From: Amycolatopsis decaplanina DSM 44594
GTDB taxonomy: Bacteria > Actinomycetota > Actinomycetes > Mycobacteriales > Pseudonocardiaceae
Assembly (NCBI RefSeq): GCF_000342005.1
Contig: NZ_AOHO01000049.1
Location: 15,547-52,599, forward strand
Direction: 5' to 3'
DNA: 37,053 nt
Both the position numbers and the translations under genes were made by a program. Of this stretch, positions 30,174-37,053 are shown piece by piece. Numbering within the stretch: the stretch's first letter is position 1; the number at the start of each line of letters is the position of its first letter. The notes under the pieces were generated by a model that was not told the origin of the DNA, made no database searches, and saw only the letters and a list, made by a program, of their open reading frames with translations.

Positions 30174-31361
30174 GTGTTGCGCTGGATAACCGCAGGGGAA
30201 TCGCACGGACCCGCCCTCGCCGCCATCCTGGAAGGGATGCCCGCCGGGGTGGAGGTCACCACCGCCGAAGTGGGCGAGCAGCTCGCGCGCCGGAGGCTCG
30301 GCTTCGGCCGCAGCCCCCGGATGGGCTTCGAGACCGACCACATCGAGTTCACCGGCGGCGTCCGGCACGGGCTCACCCAGGGCGGCCCCGTCGCGGTCCA
30401 GATCGAGAACGCCGAGTGGCCCAAGTGGGAGAAGGTCATGTCGGCCGATCCCGTGCCAGCCGAGGAACTGGAGGGCCTGGCGCGCAACGAGCCGCTGACC
30501 CGTCCCCGGCCCGGCCACGCGGACCTGCCCGGGATGCAGAAGTACGGCTTCCCCGAGGCCCGTCCGGTACTGGAGCGCGCGAGCGCCCGCGAGACGGCGT
30601 CCCGCACGGCGCTCGGCACGGTGGCCCGCGCGTACCTCAAGCAGCTGCTCGGGGTCGAGATCCTCAGCCACGTCGTGTCCATCGGCGGCGCCTCGGCGCC
30701 CGAGGGCCCGCTGCCGGTGCCGTTGGACCTGCCCGCCATCGACGAGAGCCCGGTCCGCGCCTTCGGCCAGGAGGGGACTGACGCGATGGTCGCCGAGGTC
30801 GACGCCGTGCGGAAGGCTGGTGACACCGTCGGCGGCGTGATCGAGGTGATCGCCTACGGCCTGCCGCCGGGCCTCGGGTCGCACGTCCACTGGGACCGCA
30901 GGCTCGACGCCCGCCTCGCCGGCGCGCTCATGGGTGTCCAGGCGATGAAGGGCGTGGAGGTCGGCGACGGCTTCACCACGGCCAAGCGCTGGGGCAGCCA
31001 GGCCCACGACGAGATCGACCGCGGCAGCGGCCCGGTCGGGGTGACCCGCCGGTCCAACCGCGCGGGCGGGCTCGAAGGCGGCATCACCAACGGCGAGCCG
31101 CTGCGCGTGCGCGTCGCCATGAAGCCGATCTCGACCGTCCCCAAAGCACTGTCCACTGTGGATGTCACCACCGGCGAACCCGCGGTGGCCATCCACCAGC
31201 GCTCCGACGTCTGCGCGGTGCCTCGCGCCGGGGTCGTGCTGGAGTCGGTGGTCGCGCTGGTCCTCGCGGACGCCGCGCTGGAGAAGTTCGGCGGCGACTC
31301 GCTGGCCGAGGGCAAGCGCAACGCCGAGGCCTACCTGAAGGCGCTCGAGGAGCGCTGGTGA
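30174..31361 (+). CDS. aroC: Chorismate synthase
   Basis: This 395-residue FMN-dependent enzyme converts EPSP to chorismate, the last shikimate-pathway step. The start GTG at 30174 gives the conserved opening MLRWITAGESHGPALAAILE. Further motifs are RRLGFGRSPRMGFETD, GVRHGLTQGGPVAV, RPGHADLPGMQKYGF, ERASARETASRTALG, and the later RSNRAGGLEGGITNGEP. It is full length with no gaps. It is the first of a tightly packed operon; its stop overlaps the aroK start (GTGA). Confidence 0.97.
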   Translation: MLRWITAGESHGPALAAILEGMPAGVEVTTAEVGEQLARRRLGFGRSPRMGFETDHIEFTGGVRHGLTQGGPVAVQIENAEWPKWEKVMSADPVPAEELEGLARNEPLTRPRPGHADLPGMQKYGFPEARPVLERASARETASRTALGTVARAYLKQLLGVEILSHVVSIGGASAPEGPLPVPLDLPAIDESPVRAFGQEGTDAMVAEVDAVRKAGDTVGGVIEVIAYGLPPGLGSHVHWDRRLDARLAGALMGVQAMKGVEVGDGFTTAKRWGSQAHDEIDRGSGPVGVTRRSNRAGGLEGGITNGEPLRVRVAMKPISTVPKALSTVDVTTGEPAVAIHQRSDVCAVPRAGVVLESVVALVLADAALEKFGGDSLAEGKRNAEAYLKALEERW

Positions 31362-31882
31362 CTCCTCGCGCGGTGATCATCGGGCCGCCGGGCTCGGGCA
31401 AGAGCACGGTCGGCCCGGCGCTCGCCGCCCGGCTCGGTCTCGCCTTCCGCGACAGCGACGACGACATCGTCGCGAGTGCGGGCAAGCCGATCACCGACAT
31501 CTTCGCCGAGGAGGGTGAGCCCGCCTTCCGCGTGCTGGAGGAGGAGATGGTCGCGAAGGCGCTGGCCGAACACGACGGCGTCCTCTCCCTGGGCGGGGGA
31601 GCGCCGATCACGCCGGGCACCCGCGAACGGCTGGCCGGGCACACCGTGGTCTTCCTCAACGTCGGGATGGCCGCGGGCGTCCAGCGCGCCGGGCTCTCGA
31701 CCGCGCGCCCGCTGCTGGCCGGGGTGAACCCCCGCGCCACCTACAAGGCGCTCCTCGACGCGCGCCTGCCGGTGTACCGCGAGGTGGCCACGATCGAGAT
31801 CGACACCGACCACCTGACTCCCGGCGAGGTCGTCGAGGCCGCCGTCATCGGGCTGGCCGAGATCAGCAAGGACCGAGCATGA
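31358..31882 (+). CDS. aroK: Shikimate kinase
   Basis: This 174-residue kinase phosphorylates shikimate at the 3-hydroxyl using ATP. The Walker A loop is GPPGSGKST (9-17), the shikimate-binding aspartate region is FRDSDDDIVAS, the arginine-bearing segment is EEGEPAFRVLEEE, the glycine loop is LSLGGGAPI, and the lid arginine lies near ARPLLAG. Its GTG overlaps the aroC stop and its TGA overlaps the lipoprotein ATG. Confidence 0.96.
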   Translation: MTPRAVIIGPPGSGKSTVGPALAARLGLAFRDSDDDIVASAGKPITDIFAEEGEPAFRVLEEEMVAKALAEHDGVLSLGGGAPITPGTRERLAGHTVVFLNVGMAAGVQRAGLSTARPLLAGVNPRATYKALLDARLPVYREVATIEIDTDHLTPGEVVEAAVIGLAEISKDRA

Positions 31883-32301
31883 AGCGCGGCAGCGCCGGCG
31901 TACTGCTCACCGTCGTGGCCGTCACCCTGACCGCGTGCGGTGAGGAGAAGCAGCCTCCTGGCGCGGACGTCGTCCAGACCGGAGCCGCGCAGACCGGTTC
32001 CGCCGCTTCGGCCGCGCCCGAGGCGGACGTCGCCGCCGACGTCAAGGTCACCAAGTGCGACAGCGACGGCTACACCCCGAAGATCACCATCGAGGTCACC
32101 AACAGCACCGCGGAAGACGCGCGGTACGCCGTCACCATCGCGATCAAGGACGCCGACGGCAAGGCCTCCGGTGAGGCGCTGTTCGCGAAGAACCGGATGA
32201 CACCCGGCCAGAAGGTGACCGAAGAGATCCCGGGGGACACCCCGGTCAAGGGCAAGATCACCTGCGAGGTCGCGAGGGCCAAGCGGCTTCCGCCGAAGTG
32301 A
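31879..32301 (+). CDS. Small lipoprotein embedded in the aro operon
   Basis: This 140-residue predicted lipoprotein has a signal peptide (GSAGVLLTVVAVTLTACGEE) with lipobox LTAC, so it would be anchored outside. A Gln/Ala/Pro linker is followed by a small beta domain (KITIEVTNSTAEDARYAVTI, GQKVTEEIPG) resembling FxLYD-type single-domain lipoproteins, with two cysteines (VTKCDSDG, ITCEVA) that may pair. The ATG overlaps the aroK stop; aroB follows eight bases after its stop. An extracytoplasmic lipoprotein between two cytoplasmic biosynthetic enzymes is unusual. Its link to the pathway is unknown. Confidence 0.82.
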   Translation: MKRGSAGVLLTVVAVTLTACGEEKQPPGADVVQTGAAQTGSAASAAPEADVAADVKVTKCDSDGYTPKITIEVTNSTAEDARYAVTIAIKDADGKASGEALFAKNRMTPGQKVTEEIPGDTPVKGKITCEVARAKRLPPK

Positions 32302-32309
32302 GGGGAACG

Positions 32310-33419
32310 ATGACCGAGCCGGTCCGCATCACCGTCAACACCGCCAAGCCGTACGACGTCGTCATCGGCCGCGGCCTGCTGGGCGAGCTCACCGAGCAGC
32401 TCGCCGACGCCTCCAAGGTCGCGCTGATCCATCCGCCGACGCTGACGACCACCGCCGAGGCCATCCGCGACGAACTGGCCGAGGCCGGGATCGACGCGCA
32501 CCGGGTCGAGATCCCTGACGCCGAGGACGGCAAGGCGCTCACGGTCGCCAGCTTCTGCTGGGAGGTCCTCGGCCGCATCGGCCTCGACCGCCAGGGCGTG
32601 GTCGTCGGGCTGGGCGGTGGCGCCGTGACCGACCTGGCCGGGTTCGTCGCCGCGACCTGGATGCGCGGCGTCCGGCTGGTCAACGTGCCCACCACGCTGT
32701 TGGGCATGGTCGACGCCTCGGTCGGCGGGAAGACCGGCATCAACACCGAGGCGGGCAAGAACCTGGTCGGCGTCTTCCACGAGCCGAGTGCGGTCCTCGT
32801 CGACCTCGCGACACTGGAAACGTTGCCCCCCAACGAACTCGTCGCCGGAATGGCCGAGGTGGTCAAGGCCGGGTTCATCGCGGACCCGCGCATCGTCGAA
32901 CTCGTCGAGCAGGACCCCGCCGCGGCGCTCGACACCACCGGCGAGGTCCTCGGCGAACTGGTCCGCCGCTCGATCCAGGTCAAGGCCGACGTCGTCGCCG
33001 CGGATCTGCGCGAGTCGAACCTGCGCGAGATCCTCAACTACGGCCACACGCTCGCCCACGCCATCGAACGCCGCGAGCGGTACCGGTGGCGCCACGGCGC
33101 GGCGGTCAGTGTCGGCCTGGTGTTCGCCGCCGAACTCGCGCGGCTCGCGGGCCGTCTCGACGACGCCACCGCCGAGCGGCATTCGGCCGTGCTCAAGATG
33201 CTGGGCCTGCCGACCACCTACGACCCGGACGCGCTCCCGCAGCTGCTGGAGACGATGAAGGGCGACAAGAAGACCCGTTCGGGCGTGCTGCGCTTCGTCG
33301 TCCTCGACGGGCTCGCCAAACCCGGCAGGCTCGAAGGCCCGGACCCGTCGTTGCTCGCCGCCGCGTACTCGGTGGTGGCCGGCGAAGCACCTAAGCCAGG
33401 CGGGAGCGTGCTGCTGTGA
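32310..33419 (+). CDS. aroB: 3-Dehydroquinate synthase
   Basis: This 369-residue NAD- and metal-dependent enzyme makes 3-dehydroquinate from DAHP. Motifs: YDVVIGRGLL at the start, VVGLGGGAVTDLAGFVAATW for cofactor binding, VPTTLLGMVDASVGGKTGIN, FHEPSAVLVD, and the metal ligands in ILNYGHTLAHAIE and RWRHGAAVSVG. ATG at 32310 follows AGGGGAA; a GTG four codons upstream is less well placed. The stop overlaps the aroQ GTG. Confidence 0.97.
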   Translation: MTEPVRITVNTAKPYDVVIGRGLLGELTEQLADASKVALIHPPTLTTTAEAIRDELAEAGIDAHRVEIPDAEDGKALTVASFCWEVLGRIGLDRQGVVVGLGGGAVTDLAGFVAATWMRGVRLVNVPTTLLGMVDASVGGKTGINTEAGKNLVGVFHEPSAVLVDLATLETLPPNELVAGMAEVVKAGFIADPRIVELVEQDPAAALDTTGEVLGELVRRSIQVKADVVAADLRESNLREILNYGHTLAHAIERRERYRWRHGAAVSVGLVFAAELARLAGRLDDATAERHSAVLKMLGLPTTYDPDALPQLLETMKGDKKTRSGVLRFVVLDGLAKPGRLEGPDPSLLAAAYSVVAGEAPKPGGSVLL

Positions 33420-33847
33420 AGGTGCTCGTCCTCAACGGCCCCAACCTCGGCAGGCTCGGCTTGCGCGAGCCTGGTATCTACGGTTCGGCCACGCACGCGG
33501 ATCTGGTCTCCACTTGCGTCGAAACCGGCAAGGAGCTGGGGGTCGACGTCGAGGTCCGGCAGACCGACCACGAGGGCGAGATGGTCGGCTGGCTGCACGA
33601 AGCCGCCGACGCGGGCTGGCCGGTGGTGCTCAACGCCGCCGCGTGGACGCACTACTCGATCGCGGTCCGCGACGCCGCCGCCCAGCTCAAGGCGCCGCTG
33701 ATCGAGCTGCACATCTCCAACGTGCACAAGCGCGAGCTGTTCCGGCACCACAGCGTGCTGTCGGACATCGCCACCGCTGTGATCGCCGGGCTCGGGGTCG
33801 ACGGGTACCCCCTGGCCCTGCGCTGGCTGGCCGCGAACGCGGCATGA
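33416..33847 (+). CDS. aroQ: 3-Dehydroquinate dehydratase, type II
   Basis: This 143-residue type II dehydroquinase removes water from 3-dehydroquinate. The family opening is VLNGPNLGRLGLREPGIYG with the catalytic tyrosine, QTDHEGEMVGWLHEA, the asparagine in VVLNAAAWTHYS, and the catalytic histidine region ELHISNVHKRELFRHHS. The usual NVHxRE appears as NVHKRE. It is normal length for the dodecameric enzyme. Its GTG overlaps aroB and its stop overlaps the next ATG. Confidence 0.96.
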   Translation: MKVLVLNGPNLGRLGLREPGIYGSATHADLVSTCVETGKELGVDVEVRQTDHEGEMVGWLHEAADAGWPVVLNAAAWTHYSIAVRDAAAQLKAPLIELHISNVHKRELFRHHSVLSDIATAVIAGLGVDGYPLALRWLAANAA

Positions 33848-34770
33848 ACAACCCGCCCGAGATCGTGACCGCGCGGCTGCGGCTGCACGCGCTGACCGAG
33901 GCCGACACCGAGGCGATCGTCAAGCTCTTCGCCGACCCGGCGATGAGTTCGCATTTCGCGGTGCCGCTCACCGAGCCGGGCCGCGTCCGCGAAATGGTCG
34001 GCCGCAGGTTGTCCTACGACGGCCCGGCGGGGATGGGGCACTGGGTGATCGAACGCGACGGCGAGGTCGTCGGTCTCGCGCATCTGCGACCTTCGGAGGA
34101 GCTACCCGGGGAGGTTCCGGAGATCGGCTACTACCTGTCGCGTGCGCACGGCGGGCAGGGGCTGGCGACCGAGGCCGCGCGGGCCCTGCTGGAGCACGGA
34201 CTCGTCGGGCTCGGTCTGTCGTCAGTGTGGGCGCTGGTCGGAGAGTCCAATGTGGCCAGTCAGAACCTGGTGCGGCGCTTGGGTTTCCTCGACGTCGGCG
34301 GTGGTGACCACTACGGCAGCGGACCGCATCGTGTCTTCGTCGCGCTGCCTTCGGACCACGGCCGCGCGCACCACATCGAGCTGTGGGTTTCCGATCTCGG
34401 CCGCGCGGAGGAGAGCTGGGGCTGGCTGCTCGGCGAACTCGGCTGGCGGGAGTTCCAGCGCTGGCCCGCCGGGGTCAGCTGGAAGCACGGCGCGACCTAT
34501 CTCGTCGTCGAGCGTTCCCCCGCGCTCAGCGGGGAAGAGCACCAGCGCACCGCGCCGGGTCTGAACCATCTCGCCCTGCATGTCGAGTCACGCGATCGGG
34601 TGGACGAACTGGCTTCGAAGGCCGTCGAACACGGCTGGTCGCCAATGTTCGCGGACAAGTATCCGTATGCGGGCGGTGATCACCACTACGCCGCCTACCT
34701 CGAAAACGCCGATGGCTTCGAAGTGGAGTTGGTCGCCCTACCGGGTACTGGCGTCACCCGGCCGGGCTAA
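33844..34770 (+). CDS. GNAT acetyltransferase - VOC domain fusion
   Basis: This 308-residue protein carries two domains. Residues ~7-167 are a RimJ/RimL-type GNAT N-acetyltransferase (TARLRLHALTEAD, the acetyl-CoA loop AHGGQGLATEA at 101-111, and ESNVASQNLVRRLGFLDVG). Residues ~174-302 are a VOC/glyoxalase-like domain (HHIELWVSDLGRAEESWGWL, LNHLALHVESRDRVDELA, HHYAAYLENADGFEVELVA). Such a fusion could acetylate a compound bound by the VOC half, for example in drug resistance, but no substrate can be named. The ATG overlaps the aroQ stop, so it is co-translated with the aro genes. The VOC half shows a complete histidine/glutamate pattern. Confidence 0.87.
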   Translation: MNNPPEIVTARLRLHALTEADTEAIVKLFADPAMSSHFAVPLTEPGRVREMVGRRLSYDGPAGMGHWVIERDGEVVGLAHLRPSEELPGEVPEIGYYLSRAHGGQGLATEAARALLEHGLVGLGLSSVWALVGESNVASQNLVRRLGFLDVGGGDHYGSGPHRVFVALPSDHGRAHHIELWVSDLGRAEESWGWLLGELGWREFQRWPAGVSWKHGATYLVVERSPALSGEEHQRTAPGLNHLALHVESRDRVDELASKAVEHGWSPMFADKYPYAGGDHHYAAYLENADGFEVELVALPGTGVTRPG

Positions 34771-34791
34771 GTCTCGCTACACTCGGCCATC

Positions 34792-36315
34792 ATGCGCCTT
34801 TTTCGTGGGGGTCGGCGACGCGCCCGTGCCGTGGTGGCTCTCCTCGCGGCCGGCGCGGTCCTCATGGCGTGTAGCGACGGCAATGTCCAGTCCCAGGCCG
34901 ACGGCAAAGGCGGCGGGATCGGCGGAGCCCAGCAGGGGCCCAAGGAAAAGCCGCGGCCGATGGACGTCGAGCTCGCGACGAGCGATCCCAGGGCCAGTGG
35001 CGGCGTGGTGGCCGCGGGCGATCAGGACGCGGTCTACAACTACAGCCCGACGGTGATGCGGGACGGCGGCAAGCTCAAGATGTGGTGGTGCAGCCAGTAC
35101 GGCAGCGCCCAGCCGCCCGGTGACGACGTCCTCTACGCGCAGTCGTCCTCGCTCGACGGTCCCTTCACCGGCCCGTCCGGTGGTGGCCCGGCGGCGGTTT
35201 TCTCCGGCGCGCCCGGCGGTTTCGACGGAATGCACACCTGCGACCCGTCGGTTATCAAGGTCGGCTCGACCTACTACATGTACTACACCGGCGCGTCGGG
35301 CGATCACGCGCTCGGCAACTCGATCGGCCTCGCGACCAGCCCCGATGGGCTCGAATGGACGCGGGCGGCGGGTGGGCAGCCGATCATCGGACCGGCGCAC
35401 GACGTGCACCGCGCCAACGTCTACGGCGCGGGCCAGCCCTCGGCGGTGTACCTCGACGGCTGGTTCTACGTGCTCTTCACCGACACCACGGCGAAGGGCG
35501 CCGGATGGAACGGCGCCGGGCAGTTCCTGCTCCGCGCCAGGGACGCGGCGTTCACCCGAGGCGTGGAGACGCTGGGGGAGCAGGGCTTCGTGGCCAAGCC
35601 CAGCACGATCTCGCCGCGCACCCGTTCGCTGGTCGACGGGTTCAGCACGGACTTCATGTGGGTCGGTGCGCTCGACGCCTTCGTGATCGCGCACGAAACC
35701 GATGCCGGCACCACGCTCACCTTCTGGACCAGGGACTTCTCCGCGCAGCCGTACCGCCCGGCGATCATCCCCGGCGCGTGGAAGGAAGGCCCCGGCCTGG
35801 TCCGGCGGCCCGACGGGCACGCGCCGCTCTCCTCGGGCGACGTCTGCGACCGGGTCCCGTTCGACGTCGTCCGCGCCACGGTCGTCGGCGGCGCGGGGGC
35901 ACCGACCGACCTCAAGCATTTCGGCCTGGACGTCCGCGGTTCGCGGGCGTGCGACGGCGACGCCCGGATCCGGACGTCGTTCGAAGGCGTCGCGATGCCG
36001 TCGCCGCAGCGGACCATCGACCTGGTGGCCGACGGCACCCTGGTGCGGGTCGACCGGCGTTCGGTGGCGGCGGCGCTCGCGGGCGAGGTGCTGGACCAGC
36101 GGCTCAAGATCGTCGACAGGTTCCCGCAGGCCGCGCGGTTGAGCGCCGGGGCGAGGATGGTGCACGCGCCCGGCCGAGGGTTCGGCGTGGTGCTCGACGG
36201 CAAGCTCTTCGCGGTGCCGGACGCCGGTACGGCGGCGCTGAACGACTCGACCGTCGAGGAGATCAGCGATCAGGCCTGGGACGGTTTCCCGGCCGGTTTC
36301 TCGCTCGCGGGCTGA
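34792..36315 (+). CDS. Beta-propeller lipoprotein, GH43/GH32-like fold
   Basis: This 507-residue exported protein starts at ATG 34792, with an arginine-rich n-region and lipobox VLMACS (Cys27). The mature part has blades with repeated W/Y strands: VYNYSPTVMRDGGKLKMWW, HTCDPSVIKVGSTYYMYYTG, NSIGLATSPDGLEWTRA, SAVYLDGWFYVLFTD. These are typical of five-bladed propellers related to glycoside hydrolase families 43, 32 and 68. The catalytic acids cannot be fixed by eye, so it could be a glycosidase or a binding protein. The gene follows the aro operon by 21 bases. Its 3' end overlaps the convergent membrane-protein gene by 46 bases. Confidence 0.8.
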   Translation: MRLFRGGRRRARAVVALLAAGAVLMACSDGNVQSQADGKGGGIGGAQQGPKEKPRPMDVELATSDPRASGGVVAAGDQDAVYNYSPTVMRDGGKLKMWWCSQYGSAQPPGDDVLYAQSSSLDGPFTGPSGGGPAAVFSGAPGGFDGMHTCDPSVIKVGSTYYMYYTGASGDHALGNSIGLATSPDGLEWTRAAGGQPIIGPAHDVHRANVYGAGQPSAVYLDGWFYVLFTDTTAKGAGWNGAGQFLLRARDAAFTRGVETLGEQGFVAKPSTISPRTRSLVDGFSTDFMWVGALDAFVIAHETDAGTTLTFWTRDFSAQPYRPAIIPGAWKEGPGLVRRPDGHAPLSSGDVCDRVPFDVVRATVVGGAGAPTDLKHFGLDVRGSRACDGDARIRTSFEGVAMPSPQRTIDLVADGTLVRVDRRSVAAALAGEVLDQRLKIVDRFPQAARLSAGARMVHAPGRGFGVVLDGKLFAVPDAGTAALNDSTVEEISDQAWDGFPAGFSLAG

Positions 36316-36719
36316 TCTTCGTCGTCGTCGGTCCTGGTGATGCGGCCGCCGACGAACAGGCCGAGCCCGGCCGGGATGAGCACCAGCAGTGCCGAGAAGG
36401 CGGCGCCGCCGGTGAGCGCGCCGCCGAGCTCCGAAGCGCCGGTCTGATCGACGAACACCGCGCGGCCGATCACGTACAGCACGCCCGAAACCGGGCCGGC
36501 GATCAGCGCCGCGATGAACCAGTTCTTGCCGCGTTCGGGTTTGCCCTGCCAGGCGTCCACAGCGCCCCAGCCGGCCGCGGCGCCGACCAGGACGGCGAGG
36601 GCGAGGGAGGTGACGAGGGTCTTGTCGGTGGGGTTGAAGACCTCGTACTTGGCCAGCACGGTGACGGCCGCGCCGTGCAGCAGCGCCATCACGAGTCCAC
36701 GAGTCAGCCACGGTGCCAT
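36270..36719 (-). CDS. Four-helix membrane protein, B-4DMT-like
   Basis: This 149-residue integral membrane protein has helices near RGLVMALLHGAAVTVLA, TSLALAVLVGAAAGWGAVDAW, WFIAALIAGPVSGVLYVIG and AFSALLVLIPAGLGLFVGG. It ends in an acidic cytoplasmic tail (TRTDDDEDQPASEKP). The opening MAPWLTRGLVMALLH resembles proteins annotated as B-4DMT family transporters in actinobacteria, where a membrane gene of this kind often lies beyond aroQ. The ORF overlaps the 3' end of the convergent lipoprotein gene by 46 bases, both frames being intact. Substrate unknown. Confidence 0.78.
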   Translation of the reverse strand: MAPWLTRGLVMALLHGAAVTVLAKYEVFNPTDKTLVTSLALAVLVGAAAGWGAVDAWQGKPERGKNWFIAALIAGPVSGVLYVIGRAVFVDQTGASELGGALTGGAAFSALLVLIPAGLGLFVGGRITRTDDDEDQPASEKPAGKPSQA

Positions 36720-36780
36720 TGGGGGAGTTTAACTCGCCAGTAGCGACCGGCACCCTCGCACGCCGGTGGTGGCCTGCGCC

Positions 36781-36839
36781 AAGTCCGTGAAGGCCTCCTT
36801 GCCTACCTTGAAGGTAGTGAAGGAGGCCTTCACGGACTT
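36781..36839. repeat. Nested 59-bp hairpin, GTCCGTGAAGG type
   Basis: Perfect 20-base arms, AAGTCCGTGAAGGCCTCCTT and its complement, enclose a second small hairpin CTACCTTGAAGGTAG. It shares TGAAGGCC with the hairpin at 29179. It is a strong bidirectional hairpin but lies upstream of the B-4DMT-like gene, so its direction of action, if any, is unclear. Confidence 0.8.
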
Positions 36840-36876
36840 CGGGCAGGCAGGGGTGCCGGTACCGAGCCGGTTGGGT

Positions 36877-36924
36877 GGTCGTGAGTGGCGATTCGTGTTC
36901 TAACCCGACTTGCCACTCACGACC
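36877..36924. repeat. 46-bp palindrome family, degenerate copy 4
   Basis: 23-base arms begin GGTCGTGAGTGGC and meet at GTTCTAAC; 20 of 23 positions pair. The outer GTGAGTGG and the GTTCTAAC centre are shared with the three perfect copies at 1422, 1544 and 5452. The mismatches lie between these two conserved parts, suggesting an older, decayed copy. Confidence 0.75.
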
Positions 36925-37053
36925 CCCTGGACCGACGCCTCACCGCAGCCCCGGGTCGCTGCTGTGGCTGCTGAGGCGATCGCCAAGTCCGTGAAGACAT
37001 CCCTGGGTTTTGTTTGTCAAGCGGCGGCGTGGTTTTGTCTGGTTTGTTCGGTG

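Larger units (their letters stand above)
36720..37053. other. Gene-free right end with repeats and a change in base composition
   Basis: No gene is supported. It contains a nested 59-bp hairpin (36781-36839), a degenerate copy of the 46-bp palindrome (36877-36924), and a second copy of CGCCAAGTCCGTGAAG (36981-36996) that lacks its partner arm. After about position 37006 the sequence turns T/G-rich (GGGTTTTGTTTGTCAAG, TGGTTTTGTCTGG) up to the window edge, which may be the start of an inserted element or of an AT-richer promoter. Confidence 0.6.

Noticed and set aside
30157..30189. Ten-codon leader peptide before aroC (GTG at 30157)
   Set aside because: The ribosome site is only two bases from this GTG and the peptide has no run of aromatic codons, so attenuation is not supported.
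1..37053. Defence system, prophage, CRISPR array or biosynthetic cluster
   Set aside because: I searched for the typical gene sets and repeats and found none; the accessory genes here are regulators, envelope proteins and metabolic enzymes.

Overview
The window looks like chromosomal DNA from a high-GC actinomycete, probably of the Pseudonocardiaceae and Amycolatopsis-like. That genus call is an inference. The support is strong G/C bias at third codon positions, many GTG/TTG starts, stop/start overlaps (ATGA, GTGA), a mycothiol-dependent-type maleylpyruvate isomerase, a DasR-type GntR regulator beside a GlcNAc-type PTS, and the actinobacterial order alaS-ruvX-mltG-aroE followed later by an A24 peptidase and aroC-aroK-aroB-aroQ. 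I see no rRNA, tRNA, CRISPR array, prophage or complete insertion sequence.

Layout. 1-7.7 kb (mostly minus strand): a DUF222/HNH (13E12-type) endonuclease with a LexA-like box, a secreted GH18 chitinase, an unrecognised 359-aa protein, the 3' remnant of a VOC gene, and a Tat-exported phospholipase C. Nearly identical 46-bp palindromes lie between these genes. 7.7-10.4 kb: a small membrane protein and a bifunctional polysaccharide deacetylase/glycosyltransferase. 10.5-17.1 kb: the core block DUF948 - DUF6167-like - alaS - ruvX - mltG - aroE. 17.1-23.7 kb: accessory genes, namely a GrpB-methyltransferase fusion behind a strongly foldable leader, a membrane protein/TetR pair with twin operators, a secreted EEP-fold phosphatase/nuclease, an MDMPI-type enzyme, a 42-aa ORF, a 2-hydroxyacid dehydrogenase and a serine hydrolase. 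23.7-27.0 kb: HPr, EIIC, a DasR-like regulator, and divergently EIIB and EIIA. 27.0-29.1 kb: a Rieske lipoprotein divergent from a membrane protein/ECF sigma/zinc anti-sigma operon. 29.1-29.5 kb: a gene-free patch of hairpins. 29.5-34.8 kb: A24 peptidase, then aroC-aroK-lipoprotein-aroB-aroQ-(GNAT-VOC fusion). 34.8-36.7 kb: a beta-propeller lipoprotein convergent with a four-helix membrane protein. The last 330 bp are repeats running into sequence of different composition.

How the parts connect. The shikimate genes aroE, C, K, B and Q supply five of the seven steps to chorismate but are split by about 13 kb of accessory genes. The PTS genes and the chitinase may form one chitin/GlcNAc regulon, because both control regions carry a half-conserved dre site ending in TAGACCAAT. 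The sigma/anti-sigma operon and the Rieske gene face each other across two mirror-image promoters of the form TGAACC-N16-CGTGTK, which suggests one sigma factor drives both. The signals I judge most worth checking are this promoter pair, the covarying palindrome family with an adjacent decapitated gene, the structured leader of the GrpB-methyltransferase fusion, the dre sites, and the twin TetR operators.
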